Source: a virus
Direction: 5' to 3' (one strand)
Length of the DNA: 64,000 nt
Virus record (IMG/VR): IMGVR_UViG_3300045972_000138
Span: 1-64,000 of that record
A program made the position numbers and the translations under genes. This document shows positions 37,825 to 47,484 of this stretch, in pieces. Each line of letters begins with the position of its first letter. Position 1 is the stretch's first letter. Under the pieces are notes generated by a model. The model did no database searches. It was not told the DNA's origin and saw nothing but the letters and a program-made list of their open reading frames with translations.

Positions 37825-38490
37825 ATGGCAGAAGAAAAGAAATCATTTGTTAGTTATGTAGCAGAAACAAAGACAGAATATAATTATGTCTTGAAATTTG
37901 CCGTACACGATATGACAGATAAAATGGTAGATTGTTTAGAGTCGTGCCTTAAGAAATACGATTTAAAAACAGCATCAGCATTTACAAAATCACCAATACA
38001 GGAAAGTCCTTTAGACTTTCCTAATGTAAGAAACACAGCAGTTTTTATAACAAGAATTAGTATGGGTTATCCTGCTTCTCTGGATTTTATTAAAACATAC
38101 GTGTGTAATGCATTAAGCATTTCGCCTGCGTTGCTTGCAGTGTATTCGGAAAACGATCCAAGACAAATCGAAACAGATTTATTCCTAGATAGATCGTCAG
38201 CAGAATATAAAGAGAAATATAAGACAAGGTTAGGTAGCGATTACGAAGAAACTGGTCATCCTGCATACGGTGCAGAATACAACATTGGTTTCTTGCAGGA
38301 ACTAGAAAAAGTTCGCAAAGAACGCGAAGTAACTATTGTGGATAACGCATTAAGTCCAAAAGAAACAACTGATCATTCAACCTTACCTAAGGATTATGAC
38401 AGTTTCAACGATGCGAAGAATTTAAAGAAAGATGATGTAGGCCTGTTCGGTAGAGTTAAGAAGGCTAACATAACAGGAGCCATAAAATGA
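37825..38490 (+). CDS. conserved phage structural/assembly protein, unknown
   Basis: A 221-residue soluble protein (ETKTEYNYVLKFAVHDMTDKMVDCLESCLKKYDL, FPNVRNTAVFITRISMGYPASLDFIKTYV) with an alpha-beta N-terminal half and a charged C-terminal half. I associate it with assembly regions of aquatic T4-like phages; no function known. Coupled to the next gene by 4 nt. Confidence 0.68.
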   Translation: MAEEKKSFVSYVAETKTEYNYVLKFAVHDMTDKMVDCLESCLKKYDLKTASAFTKSPIQESPLDFPNVRNTAVFITRISMGYPASLDFIKTYVCNALSISPALLAVYSENDPRQIETDLFLDRSSAEYKEKYKTRLGSDYEETGHPAYGAEYNIGFLQELEKVRKEREVTIVDNALSPKETTDHSTLPKDYDSFNDAKNLKKDDVGLFGRVKKANITGAIK

Positions 38491-39281
38491 GCGATTTAAA
38501 CAGAATTAGACACTTGGCCGGTTTACTAACTGAAAGTATAGTATCTGTACCAGGTATGGGCAAACAAGAGCAACCAAACGAAGTAGATGGAATGTTCGAT
38601 AATAACGGTGCTACACAAGGTATGGAAGAAGCGGTCGTTGATGAGGGATCTTTTAAGGAAGTAATTCAACAGAAGATTCAGCGAGCAAGAGAGTTGCAAG
38701 GTTCAATGGTTGAGCCAGAAGAAGTATCCGATATGATTGCTGCAGAATTGGAACAAGAGGGTTTTGAATCACAGGACGTTCTTAATATACTCGATGCAAT
38801 TTCGCAAGAACTAACAGGTGACGACGAAGATGATCACGACGACACTTGCCCTACCTGCACAGGTACTGGTATTGGACAGCATGGCGATCCCGATACAAGT
38901 AGATGCAGCGATTGCGGTGGGTCTGGCGTATTGCGTGGCGAAAGTGATTATGACGAGGACCCTCCAGAGCGCGAATACGACACTGCAGATGATATCTATG
39001 AAGATCAAACAAATGACGAAATTATCGATGATGACTCGGAATTAAATGAAGATGAGTTAGAAGAAGCATACGACTTAAACAACGGTTACGAAGATGTAAA
39101 GTATGCTAAAGGTAGCGATTATTTCCCAACTGGTGCAGATAGTCCTGTAACATCGCACACTGGCCCATCTGGCGCACGTCAAGGTGACAATCCGGAACAA
39201 AAACGTATGGAAGTGGCTGAAGCACATAAAGAACTTGTTTATAACTATAGAAAGTTCCTAAAGGAATCAGTTAAGAACTAA
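38487..39281 (+). CDS. acidic protein with DnaJ-type zinc motif
   Basis: A 264-residue, very acidic protein. The N-terminus (NRIRHLAGLLTES) resembles leader helices of other head-region genes here. Residues 121-147 contain two CxxCxGxG motifs (C121/C124 and C140/C143), half of the DnaJ cysteine-rich zinc domain. The remainder is Asp/Glu-rich and disordered. It could chaperone terminase or prohead assembly (inference from position next to gp17). Confidence 0.7.
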   Translation: MSDLNRIRHLAGLLTESIVSVPGMGKQEQPNEVDGMFDNNGATQGMEEAVVDEGSFKEVIQQKIQRARELQGSMVEPEEVSDMIAAELEQEGFESQDVLNILDAISQELTGDDEDDHDDTCPTCTGTGIGQHGDPDTSRCSDCGGSGVLRGESDYDEDPPEREYDTADDIYEDQTNDEIIDDDSELNEDELEEAYDLNNGYEDVKYAKGSDYFPTGADSPVTSHTGPSGARQGDNPEQKRMEVAEAHKELVYNYRKFLKESVKN

Positions 39282-39282
39282 G

Positions 39283-40857
39283 ATGGCAATTTATCAAGAC
39301 GATAAACTTGTAAAACGTGCCTACACAAAGGTTTCGTATTCTAAAGAGCAAATCGACGAATTAAAGGCATGTATGGACCCGGAGACGGGTCCATTATACT
39401 TTATATCTAACTTTATGTATGTTCAGCACCCTACAAAGGGTAAGCAGAAACTCGAACTATATGATTATCAGATTGCATTATTAGAAAATTATACAAAATT
39501 TCGAAAATCAGTAAACATGTTAGGTCGCCAGTTAGGTAAGACCACTGTTGCCTCTGGTTACTTACTTTGGTATGCAATGTTTGTTGAAGATTCAACAATA
39601 CTCATTGCATCCAACAAATACGATGGTGCACAAGAAATTATGCACCGCGTTAGGTATGCGTATGAATGTGTACCAGACCACATCCGTGCAGGTGTAACTG
39701 CATACAATAAACGTTCTATCGACTTTGATAATAAGTCACGTATTGTTGCAACAACTACTACAGAAAATACAGGTCGAGGTATGTCGTTATCATTAGTTTA
39801 CCTGGACGAGTTTGCGTTCGTGGAACCTAATATTGCTAAAGAATTCTGGACTTCGTTATCACCGACCTTATCCACTGGTGGTAAATGTATTATTACATCT
39901 ACGCCTAATACCGATGAAGATCAATTTGCTGACATCTGGTTCGGCGCAAATAGACAGGTGGATGCAAACGGTAATGAAACTGTACTAGGTGCAAATGGAT
40001 TCAAGCCATTTATAACCATATGGGACGCTCATCCTGATAGAAATCAAGCCTGGGCAGATTCCGAAATGGCTGCATTAGGCGAAGATAGATTCTTGCGCGA
40101 ACATGCTTGCCAGTTCATTACGTTCGAAGAAACACTTATTAATCCTATTAGGTTATCGCAGTTAACATCGATCCAGCCTATAAGGAAGACAGGACAAGTC
40201 CGTTGGTATGCGCCGTTGCATAGAGAATGTACCTATGTTGTTGGTTTAGACCCATCAATGGGAACCGGTGGCGACAATGCTGCTATTCAGGTTATTGAAT
40301 TGCCGTCGTTAATTCAGGTAGCAGAATGGAGTAGTAATAAGACTCCGATTGAAGAACAAGTAAGAACACTTAAAAAGATATTAGCCGAAATACGAGATGA
40401 AGTAAACCCAGAACTTTATTGGTCGGTTGAAAGTAATACATTAGGTGAAGCGGCATTAGTTGTTATTAGAGATACGGGCGAAGAAAACTTTGCAGGTACA
40501 ATGCTGCACGATCCTAAAAATAGACTACAAGGTAAAACAGGACGCCGTGCAGGATTTGTAACAACAAACAAATCTAAATTAGAATGCTGTGCCAAGTTAA
40601 AGTTCTTAATCGAATCGAACAAAATGAGGCTGAATTCTAAAGGTATTTTATCCGAGTTAAAGGTGTTTGTGTCGCGTGGTAATACATACGAAGCACGTAT
40701 TGGACAAACAGACGACTTAATTATGGCAATGATACTTGTTGTCCGTATGTTAGATTATATTTCCACGTGGGACGATAAATCGCATTCTGCCATTAGTGGT
40801 AATGTGTCGGACGAATACGACAACCTTCAAGATGCCCCAATGCCAATCTGTATTTAA
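39283..40857 (+). CDS. 17: terminase large subunit gp17-like
   Basis: A 524-residue packaging motor (T4 gp17 is 610). ATPase: adenine/Q-motif region ~59-70, Walker A GRQLGKTT (81-88), Walker B LVYLDEFAF with the catalytic Glu (171-179), coupling motif TSTPN. Nuclease: VGLDPSMGTGGDNAA, the Glu in VESNTLGEAA and DDLIMAM, the RNase H-like metal site. It pumps DNA into proheads and cuts the concatemer. Confidence 0.95.
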   Translation: MAIYQDDKLVKRAYTKVSYSKEQIDELKACMDPETGPLYFISNFMYVQHPTKGKQKLELYDYQIALLENYTKFRKSVNMLGRQLGKTTVASGYLLWYAMFVEDSTILIASNKYDGAQEIMHRVRYAYECVPDHIRAGVTAYNKRSIDFDNKSRIVATTTTENTGRGMSLSLVYLDEFAFVEPNIAKEFWTSLSPTLSTGGKCIITSTPNTDEDQFADIWFGANRQVDANGNETVLGANGFKPFITIWDAHPDRNQAWADSEMAALGEDRFLREHACQFITFEETLINPIRLSQLTSIQPIRKTGQVRWYAPLHRECTYVVGLDPSMGTGGDNAAIQVIELPSLIQVAEWSSNKTPIEEQVRTLKKILAEIRDEVNPELYWSVESNTLGEAALVVIRDTGEENFAGTMLHDPKNRLQGKTGRRAGFVTTNKSKLECCAKLKFLIESNKMRLNSKGILSELKVFVSRGNTYEARIGQTDDLIMAMILVVRMLDYISTWDDKSHSAISGNVSDEYDNLQDAPMPICI

Positions 40858-40871
40858 TCTACCATATAATT

Positions 40872-40879
40872 GATAAATA
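40872..40879 (+). promoter_or_regulatory. late promoter octamer GATAAATA
   Basis: Lies 20 nt before ATG 40900. Confidence 0.78.
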
Positions 40880-40899
40880 AGAGAACAAGGATTAACTAT

Positions 40900-42669
40900 A
40901 TGGCAAGTATGAACGGAGTAGCAAAGAAAGTATTATCTTTATTGCAAGGTAATGGTTTTGAAATTCAAATGTTTGATGCTGACGGTAACGCTACAGTCGT
41001 TGATGGCGAAGCGCGCCGTTTTTTCGTAATGAAGCCAAATATTATAGTGACTGTAAATGATCCTGTAATAGATGATGAAGGCAAGACTATACCAGCCAAT
41101 ATTGAATTTAATATAGGTAAAGACAGTGCAAGCGATAAGAGTGTAAGCAATGTGGCAGATAAGATTAAAAATGTCATTGCTGGCCCAGCGCAGATAAATT
41201 TTACACGAGATATTATAGGTAAAACAATTCAACCTAAAGATTATGCTTACCAAGCAAAGACAAAAAAGGAACCAGCAATGATGGAAAACGCAAATGTAAA
41301 TGTAAACAGCCAGTTAATGGGGCAAATCGAACACCTATTAACAAAGACAGGAACAGGCGCAACTGTATCGGCACTAACACGTGAGATACGTGGGTCTAAT
41401 TTAAAAGACGTCCAACGTGCTGCAAACAAATTAGTACAAGATGGTAAGTTATCTGTACAAGGTACAAATGCAGCAGACGGTTCTCCTATATATGTTATTT
41501 CCATGGAAGAAGCAATTATGGAAGTTTCCAATGAATTGCTTGGTAGATACAAAAAAGGTGCGGCAGCAGATGCGGGCGCATCTGATAAGAAAGGTGATTA
41601 TAAGCACGCAGACAAGCGTTTTAGCGGTATCATCAAGGCAACAAAGAAACAATTCAAGAATGACGATGTAGCATATAAGGCAAAGGAAGCAGGTAAGGCT
41701 TCTGCAGATTACAAAAAGAAACACGCACCGGTTGCAGAAACAGTTAAAGAGAGTTTCAGCAAGATGTTTGGTTCCGCACGTACATCGCAACAGACATTAG
41801 AAAACGTTGTAATCAAAGTTCGCCACAAAACTCCTGTAAATGAAGAGTCACGTGGTGCAAGAACACGTCACATTGCTGCAATTTTCTTGGAATGCAACGA
41901 CGAACGTTTTAGATTCCCATACAATTCGTTAAGCGGCGCTCGTGCAATGGCTCAACATATGGCCCACGGTGGCTTAATGAACGACAAGGTTGGCGCATAT
42001 ATTGCAGAAAGCACAGGCAATTTGTTAAAACTTCAATCATTCAACCGTTATGTAACAACAAACAAGCTAATCAATGAAGATAGTTCCGGTATCGTTGACA
42101 CAGTTAAAGAAAATATCGAAACAATTCGTACCGATCTTAAGAAACTTACTGGTGTAAAGACATACGAAACAGTAAAGGCACGTATTGAGACATTCGAACG
42201 TGAGCAATTGGCCGAAGATGATGTCTCTCAATTGAAGGATTTGTTCACAATTCGTCGCTTTGATGAGAAATTTGAAGAAGTATTGCCAATTGTTAAGCAA
42301 CTTGTTCAAGAAAAAGACACTTTCCACAAAAGAATCGAAGAAGCAGCAGGAAATTCCATTGTTTTACGCCGTGAAGTTATTGGCGCAACACCAATGTTTG
42401 AATTTGCAAGCGAAAATGCACGCTTAGGATTCAAAATTAGCGAATTAGCATTGCGTATTACAGAAAACGACGAACTTGCAGGATTTATTGGCAAGATTGG
42501 TACTAAGTTATGCAAAGAAGGCGTAGTAAACGACTTCGAAAAAGCAGTTCTCTCTCAAGTGTTTGAGAATGCCAAAATTGAAGAAAAGAAAGAGAAAGAA
42601 AAGAAAGAAATTAAAGAATCTTACTATTTAGAAGCATTCTTTGACAAATTCGAATACACAACAATGTAA
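40900..42669 (+). CDS. large conserved late protein, unknown (possible virion protein)
   Basis: A 589-residue protein from ATG 40900 with AAGGA 10 nt upstream; the frame opens at 40870 but would include the promoter. N-terminal ~110 residues are beta-rich. A winged-helix-like segment follows (QIEHLLTKTGTGATVSALTREIRGSNLKDVQRAANKLVQDGKLSV). A Lys-rich linker and a long helical C-terminal half end in a Lys/Glu tract (EEKKEKEKKEIKES). Late promoter and size suggest a virion component. Confidence 0.68.
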   Translation: MASMNGVAKKVLSLLQGNGFEIQMFDADGNATVVDGEARRFFVMKPNIIVTVNDPVIDDEGKTIPANIEFNIGKDSASDKSVSNVADKIKNVIAGPAQINFTRDIIGKTIQPKDYAYQAKTKKEPAMMENANVNVNSQLMGQIEHLLTKTGTGATVSALTREIRGSNLKDVQRAANKLVQDGKLSVQGTNAADGSPIYVISMEEAIMEVSNELLGRYKKGAAADAGASDKKGDYKHADKRFSGIIKATKKQFKNDDVAYKAKEAGKASADYKKKHAPVAETVKESFSKMFGSARTSQQTLENVVIKVRHKTPVNEESRGARTRHIAAIFLECNDERFRFPYNSLSGARAMAQHMAHGGLMNDKVGAYIAESTGNLLKLQSFNRYVTTNKLINEDSSGIVDTVKENIETIRTDLKKLTGVKTYETVKARIETFEREQLAEDDVSQLKDLFTIRRFDEKFEEVLPIVKQLVQEKDTFHKRIEEAAGNSIVLRREVIGATPMFEFASENARLGFKISELALRITENDELAGFIGKIGTKLCKEGVVNDFEKAVLSQVFENAKIEEKKEKEKKEIKESYYLEAFFDKFEYTTM

Positions 42670-42678
42670 TCGAAGTTA

Positions 42679-42707
42679 TTGACATTAGGCACAGGTTTTC
42701 GTATACT
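42679..42707 (+). promoter_or_regulatory. sigma70-type promoter TTGACA-N17-TATACT
   Basis: Upstream of gp32. The -10 sits in the loop side of a 12-bp hairpin. Start near 42714 gives a ~150-nt leader. Confidence 0.78.
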
Positions 42708-42741
42708 AGCAACTAGCTAGACGAAAACCTGTTCTGCTTTT
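42691..42741 (+). terminator. 12-bp hairpin with T run, overlapping promoter
   Basis: ACAGGTTTTCGT (42691-42702) pairs with ACGAAAACCTGT (42721-42732), followed by CTGCTTTTTG. It is a plausible terminator for the upstream late gene. Confidence 0.7.
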
Positions 42742-42775
42742 TGTATCAATAAAATGCATAGAGCAACGTAAAACG

Positions 42776-42783
42776 GATAAATA
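42776..42783 (+). promoter_or_regulatory. late promoter octamer GATAAATA
   Basis: A second start point in the gp32 leader, 84 nt before the ATG, implying gp32 is made both early and late. Confidence 0.6.
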
Positions 42784-42867
42784 AGTTTGTTAGTTAGAAA
42801 GTAACGCATTTTAACTAAAGTAAAAGAAGTAAAACCGCGTTTAATATAAAATTTAAGGAAATATATC

Positions 42868-43917
42868 ATGTCGAAAACCCTAGACGAAATCAGAAAGAAA
42901 CTCCAATCTATGGAGCGCAAAGGCGGCCAGCAAGGCGGTTACAGTAACGATAAGCTAACTTACGCACACTGGAACATCGCAGAAGGTACACAAGCAATTC
43001 TCAGAGCACTCCCAGACGGCGACGAAGAAAATACTTTTTTCTGGGCCGAACGTCAAATGATCAAACTCCCATTCCCCGGCATTCTTGGCCACGATGAAAA
43101 CAAGCCAGTTACTGTGCAAGTTCCATGCGTCGAAATGTGGGAAGGAAAAATGTCTTGCCCTATTCTTAATGAAGTTCGCCCAATGTGGAAAGATAAGTCT
43201 TTAGAAGAAACAGCACGTAAGTACTGGGTTAAGAAGACCTATTATATGCACGGATTTGTTAAAGCAGATCCAATGAACGAAAGTGACACACCAGAAAATC
43301 CAATTCGCAAGTTTATCATGGGCCCACAGATCTTTAAGATCATCCAGGCTGCATTGATGGACCCAGATATGGAAAACAACCCGGTTGACTATATCAACGG
43401 TACTGACTTTATTGTTGCAAAGACAAGCAAAGGTGGTTTCGCTGATTACGGTACATCCAAGTGGGCACGTAAGGAATCTAGCCTTACACCAGACCAGTTA
43501 GAAGCTATTGAAAAGTTTGGTTTACCAAAGTTGAGCGACTATCTTCCAAAGCGTCCAACAGACGAACAAAAAGCAGCAATGTTTGAAATGTTCACAGCAA
43601 GTTTAGATGGCGAACTTTATGATCCAGCACGCTGGAGCAAGTTCTACAAGCCGTTTGGATTTGATTCTGCTGAAGGCGACGACGGCGATGGTGGCGAAGG
43701 CGCACGCGCAAAGCCTTCTTATAGCGCACCAAAGCCAGTTACAACAGTTGCTCCAAAGGCAACAACAGTAGTTGTACCTGTTGCAGAAGATGATGTTGAA
43801 GTTGCAGAAGAATCTTTTAAAGAACCTGTAACAGAAACAGTTGGATCGACATCTGCACCAGCAGGCAAGTCTCCGCAAGAAATCTTAGCTATGCTAAGAA
43901 ATCGTAACAAGCAGTAA
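42868..43917 (+). CDS. 32: single-stranded DNA-binding protein gp32-like
   Basis: A 349-residue protein (T4 gp32 is 301). Basic cooperativity-type N-terminus (MSKTLDEIRKKLQSME); OB-fold core with KLTYAHWNIAEGTQAILRALPD, FFWAERQMIKLPFPGILG and KKTYYMHGFVKADPM; acidic flexible C-terminal tail (EDDVEVAEESFKEPVTETVG) for partner contacts. The Cys pattern VPCVEMWEGKMSCPI may belong to a zinc site. A and T-rich leader near the start, as in T4's autoregulated mRNA. Confidence 0.9.
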   Translation: MSKTLDEIRKKLQSMERKGGQQGGYSNDKLTYAHWNIAEGTQAILRALPDGDEENTFFWAERQMIKLPFPGILGHDENKPVTVQVPCVEMWEGKMSCPILNEVRPMWKDKSLEETARKYWVKKTYYMHGFVKADPMNESDTPENPIRKFIMGPQIFKIIQAALMDPDMENNPVDYINGTDFIVAKTSKGGFADYGTSKWARKESSLTPDQLEAIEKFGLPKLSDYLPKRPTDEQKAAMFEMFTASLDGELYDPARWSKFYKPFGFDSAEGDDGDGGEGARAKPSYSAPKPVTTVAPKATTVVVPVAEDDVEVAEESFKEPVTETVGSTSAPAGKSPQEILAMLRNRNKQ

Positions 43918-43925
43918 GTGACTTA

Positions 43926-43948
43926 GGGGCAGGGTAAATACCTGCCCC
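43926..43948 (+). other. GC-rich hairpin between gp32 and uvsX
   Basis: GGGGCAGG/CCTGCCCC with a 7-nt loop and no T run. It may pause transcription or protect the mRNA end rather than terminate. Confidence 0.55.
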
Positions 43949-43968
43949 ACTAACTAGAAGGAGAACCT

Positions 43969-45036
43969 ATGGCTAAGCCTATAGACATTTCAAAATTTCG
44001 AAAATCAATTACAAAAAGTATTGCAGGTATTAGTGCCGGTTTCCATGATCCAGATACATGGATTAGTACAGGTAACTATGCACTCAATTATTTAATTAGT
44101 GGTGATTTCCAACGCGGTATTCCGCTAGGTAAAGTATCAATGTTTTCTGGGCAATCTGGCGCAGGAAAGAGTTATATCGTATCTGGTAATATTGTTAAGA
44201 ACGCACAAGAACAAGGCATTTATTGCATTGTTATGGACACAGAAAACGCCCTTGACGAGGCATGGTTACACGCATTAGGTGTTGACACGTCTGAAGATAA
44301 GTTGTTGAAGCTTAATGTATCGCAGATCAATGATGCGGCACAAATTATTAATGACTTTGTTAAGGAATATAAGACACAATTGCCTGAAGATAGACAAAAG
44401 ATTTTGTTTGTTATTGACTCTATTGGTATGATGTCATCTGCAATTGGAGCAGCACAGTTTGAGAAGAACGAAATGAAGGGTGACTTTGGTTCAAAGCCGA
44501 AGGAACTTATGGCATTGGTTCGTAACTGTCTGAATATGTTTGGCGATTTGAACATTGGGTTGGTATGTACCAATCACTCGTATAGTTCGCAAGATCCATA
44601 TTCTCCCGATGATAAGATTAGCGGCGGCAGTGGTCCTGTGTACGCATCTTCTATTGTTATTGCTATGAAGCAATTAAAACTAAAAGAAGATGAAGATGGT
44701 CAAAAGACTAAGGAAGTTGCAGGTATTCGTGCAGGTTGCAAAGTAATGAAAACACGCTTTAACAAGCCGTTCGAAGATATTGAATTGCAGATTCCATACG
44801 ATACAGGTATGTCGCCATATACTGGATTCTTTGACTTAATTGAAAAGAAAGATTTTGTTGTTAAAGAAGGTAACAGATATGTTTACACAGACCTTAATGG
44901 CGAATTACACAAGTATTTCAGAAAGCAATGGAATAAAAACGAAGATGGCATTATGGATTTAGTAATGAAAGAATTTAACGAGAAAGTTAAAGCGGCCGAT
45001 ACTAAATTAGAGGCATTAGAGGCAGAAGGAGAGTAA
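43969..45036 (+). CDS. uvsX: UvsX recombinase (RecA-like)
   Basis: A 355-residue strand-exchange ATPase. Walker A GQSGAGKS (61-68), CIVMDTENALDE, Walker B KILFVIDSIGMM, L2-like DDKISGGSGPVYASSIVI, then the UvsX-type C-terminus with YDTGMSPYTGFFDLIEKKDF. It forms filaments on gp32-coated ssDNA for recombination-dependent replication. AGGAG site 7 nt upstream. uvsY and uvsW follow within 1 kb. Confidence 0.95.
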   Translation: MAKPIDISKFRKSITKSIAGISAGFHDPDTWISTGNYALNYLISGDFQRGIPLGKVSMFSGQSGAGKSYIVSGNIVKNAQEQGIYCIVMDTENALDEAWLHALGVDTSEDKLLKLNVSQINDAAQIINDFVKEYKTQLPEDRQKILFVIDSIGMMSSAIGAAQFEKNEMKGDFGSKPKELMALVRNCLNMFGDLNIGLVCTNHSYSSQDPYSPDDKISGGSGPVYASSIVIAMKQLKLKEDEDGQKTKEVAGIRAGCKVMKTRFNKPFEDIELQIPYDTGMSPYTGFFDLIEKKDFVVKEGNRYVYTDLNGELHKYFRKQWNKNEDGIMDLVMKEFNEKVKAADTKLEALEAEGE

Positions 45037-45037
45037 T

Positions 45038-45274
45038 ATGGTAAGCGAAAACAATGAATTAGTTATTGAATTGTGGTCTAGAATTAAATCACATATTCCG
45101 CCAAAGGAACGACTGGAAGTTGCAGACATTTTAGTTGTTGTATTTGACGAATTTGGAAAAATTGACGACGATCTAATGGACGAAGACCTAGATAAAGAAC
45201 TTCGTGCAGCAGTAAGGAGTCATATTGGCGATCCATTAGATGAACCCGATGACGAGGATTACAATGACGAATGA
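45038..45274 (+). CDS. small acidic protein downstream of uvsX
   Basis: A 78-residue protein (LVIELWSRIKSHIPPKERLEVADILVVVFDEFG) with a strongly acidic C-terminus (DEPDDEDYNDE). I recall similar small genes after uvsX in cyanophage-like T4 relatives. Starts 1 nt after the uvsX stop, overlaps the next gene by 11 nt. Function unknown. Confidence 0.7.
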   Translation: MVSENNELVIELWSRIKSHIPPKERLEVADILVVVFDEFGKIDDDLMDEDLDKELRAAVRSHIGDPLDEPDDEDYNDE

Positions 45275-45563
45275 TACGGGAACATTGTTGCTCGAAACAA
45301 TCAAAAGTAAGGATGCTCAGCAAGCCCTAACGCAAGTCCAGCTGTTTAAAGAAAAAATGAGAGATACAACAGTGGGTGCCGACTACGTGATGTGGATTAC
45401 TGAACCAGTAAACCTGACCAGTGTACATAAGGCACTGGCAGAAGACCTAAGTGTCCCTCCACGCTTACTTGCGATTAGACGTTCGTTAATGAACAGAACA
45501 CAGAAGGCAGTATTACTAGTTCAAGCAATTGAGCTGGCACTGAAACGAGTACACAGTTTATGA
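45264..45563 (+). CDS. unknown helical protein
   Basis: A 99-residue protein from ATG 45264 (begins MTNDTGTLLLETIKSK); the frame is open to 45240 but that overlaps more. Leu-rich helices. Between uvsX and uvsY it may be a recombination accessory, but no family is recognised. Confidence 0.6.
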   Translation: MTNDTGTLLLETIKSKDAQQALTQVQLFKEKMRDTTVGADYVMWITEPVNLTSVHKALAEDLSVPPRLLAIRRSLMNRTQKAVLLVQAIELALKRVHSL

Positions 45564-46021
45564 GCCAATGGTATTACAGGGTCACAAAAGATCTTAGCGT
45601 AATACCCAATTTTATAGATTTTTTCGAAAGCGAGTTGGAGACAGCTCGTCTCGAATTATCTTTGAAGGGTAAGAGCTTAGAGAGACACGCAGCAGAATTA
45701 CCCGGAATAGTAGAGACACGATTTTCTCAATTGCAGGAAATTGAAGCTATATTAGAGTACCTCAATGTTCAATTGCGTAAAGATAGGTCTTTAGAATTTA
45801 AGAAGTTCCTAGAGGCGTATAACAAAGCACTTACATCAAGAGATGCAGAAAAGTATGTTGATGGTGTGCAGAGTATTGTGGATTCTACATTACTCATAAA
45901 TGAAGTTGCATTATTACGAAACAAATTCTTGTCTATTAGTAAGGCACTCGAAACTAAGAACTTCATGACAGGTCATATTATCAAATTACGGGCAGCAGGT
46001 CTCGACGACGCGAGCATTTAA
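45560..46021 (+). CDS. uvsY: UvsY recombination mediator
   Basis: A 153-residue all-helical protein (T4 UvsY is 137). The C-terminal pattern LLINEVALLRNKFLSISKALETKNFMTGHIIKLRAAG parallels T4's LQYWGILLDFCSGALDAIKSRGFAIKHIQDMRAF. UvsY loads UvsX on gp32-coated ssDNA. Overlaps uvsW by one base. Assignment rests on this motif and position. Confidence 0.8.
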   Translation: MSQWYYRVTKDLSVIPNFIDFFESELETARLELSLKGKSLERHAAELPGIVETRFSQLQEIEAILEYLNVQLRKDRSLEFKKFLEAYNKALTSRDAEKYVDGVQSIVDSTLLINEVALLRNKFLSISKALETKNFMTGHIIKLRAAGLDDASI

Positions 46022-47484
46022 TGGCAAAAGCAACATTACACATATTAGACGAAGTTAATATCAAATTCAGTGACTTAGATCCAGGTTGCAGACGCAAAAT
46101 GGTTCAAGCACTAGAATTTGAATTACCTTATGCACGGCATACACCTGCATTTAAGTTAGGAAGATGGAATGGCAAGATGTCATTCTGTGACGTAGGTTCA
46201 CGATCGTATCTTAACTTACTTGATATACTTCTTCCTATTGTACAAACACACGGTTATGAAGTTGAAATTGATGATCGTAGGCAAGAAACTGAAGAGTTTG
46301 TGTTTGAACTTGTTGATGAAGATAGTTATAGCCATATTATGTGGCCAAAAGGCCATCCTATTGCAGGACAACCTATTAAGATTAAAGATCACCAACTAGG
46401 TGTTATTAACTCTTACTTAGAGAACATTACGGGCATTAATATTGCGCCTACAGGCTCGGGAAAGACCCTAATTACGGCGATTTTAAGCCATAAAGTACAG
46501 CCCTACGGTCGCAGCATTGTTATTGTGCCTACAAAGGATTTAGTTACTCAAACTGAAGAAGATTATATCAACTTAGGGTTAGATGTAGGTGTATTCTTCG
46601 GTGATAGAAAGGAGTATGGTAAAACCCATACTATATGCACATGGCAAAGCTTGGAAAGCCTATCGAAGCGTTCAAAAGAACAAGAACTCGAAGTGAGTAT
46701 AAGCGATTTCTTCGACGGGGTGGTCTGCGTTATCGTGGACGAGGTGCACAAAGCAAAAGCCGATGTATTGAGAAAGCTATTATCGACCAATTTAGCAAAC
46801 GCCCCAATAAGGTGGGGACTTACGGGAACAATGCCCGAAGAAGAAGCCGATAAGGTAGGTGTGCGTGCGTGCATTGGTCCTATGTTAGGTCAAATCAATA
46901 CAAAGGAACTGCAAGAGAAGGGTATTCTTGCAAAGTTGCATGTAAATGTATGGCAATTGCAAGATGTTGGTAAAGCAGCAAGCGGAAACTACCAAACTGA
47001 ACTAAAGTGGCTCACTACAAATGAAAAGCGGTTAAAATATCTTGCAGACGAAGCTATAAAGATATCTGTCAATGGAAATACGCTTATCCTTGTTGATCGC
47101 GTAGAGACAGGCGAGATGTTACAATCAATGATACCAGATTCTATTTTTGTTTCTGGTAAAATGAAGTCAAAGGACCGAAAAGAAGAATATGCCGAAGTGC
47201 AAGAAGTTGATGGTAAAGTTATTATCGCAACATACGGCGTTGCTTCTACTGGTATTAATATTGTTCGTATTTTTAACTTGATTTTGTTTGAAGCAGGAAA
47301 GAGTTTTGTTAGAGTTATTCAAAGTATTGGCCGTGGTATTCGTGTTGCGCCGGATAAGGACTTTGTAAACGTGTATGACGTATGTTCTAACTGCAAATAT
47401 AGTAAGAGCCACTTAACAAAGCGAAAGAAATTTTACAAAGAAGCGGAATATCCGTTTACTATTAAAAAAATAGACTACGTATGA
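46021..47484 (+). CDS. uvsW: UvsW-type helicase
   Basis: A 487-residue SF2 helicase (T4 UvsW is 503). N-terminal small domain (~1-110), Walker A APTGSGKT (142-149), motif II DEVH (240-243), GLTGTMP motif III, C-terminal RecA domain with VDRVETGEML, KVIIATYGVASTGINIVRIFNLILFEAGKSFVRVIQSIGRGIR (motifs V-VI). It resolves D-loops, R-loops and stalled forks and shuts down origin R-loops in T4. Confidence 0.95.
   Translation: MAKATLHILDEVNIKFSDLDPGCRRKMVQALEFELPYARHTPAFKLGRWNGKMSFCDVGSRSYLNLLDILLPIVQTHGYEVEIDDRRQETEEFVFELVDEDSYSHIMWPKGHPIAGQPIKIKDHQLGVINSYLENITGINIAPTGSGKTLITAILSHKVQPYGRSIVIVPTKDLVTQTEEDYINLGLDVGVFFGDRKEYGKTHTICTWQSLESLSKRSKEQELEVSISDFFDGVVCVIVDEVHKAKADVLRKLLSTNLANAPIRWGLTGTMPEEEADKVGVRACIGPMLGQINTKELQEKGILAKLHVNVWQLQDVGKAASGNYQTELKWLTTNEKRLKYLADEAIKISVNGNTLILVDRVETGEMLQSMIPDSIFVSGKMKSKDRKEEYAEVQEVDGKVIIATYGVASTGINIVRIFNLILFEAGKSFVRVIQSIGRGIRVAPDKDFVNVYDVCSNCKYSKSHLTKRKKFYKEAEYPFTIKKIDYV

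Noticed and set aside
46635-46853. 72-codon plus-strand ORF inside uvsW
   Set aside because: Out-of-frame shadow within conserved helicase motifs.
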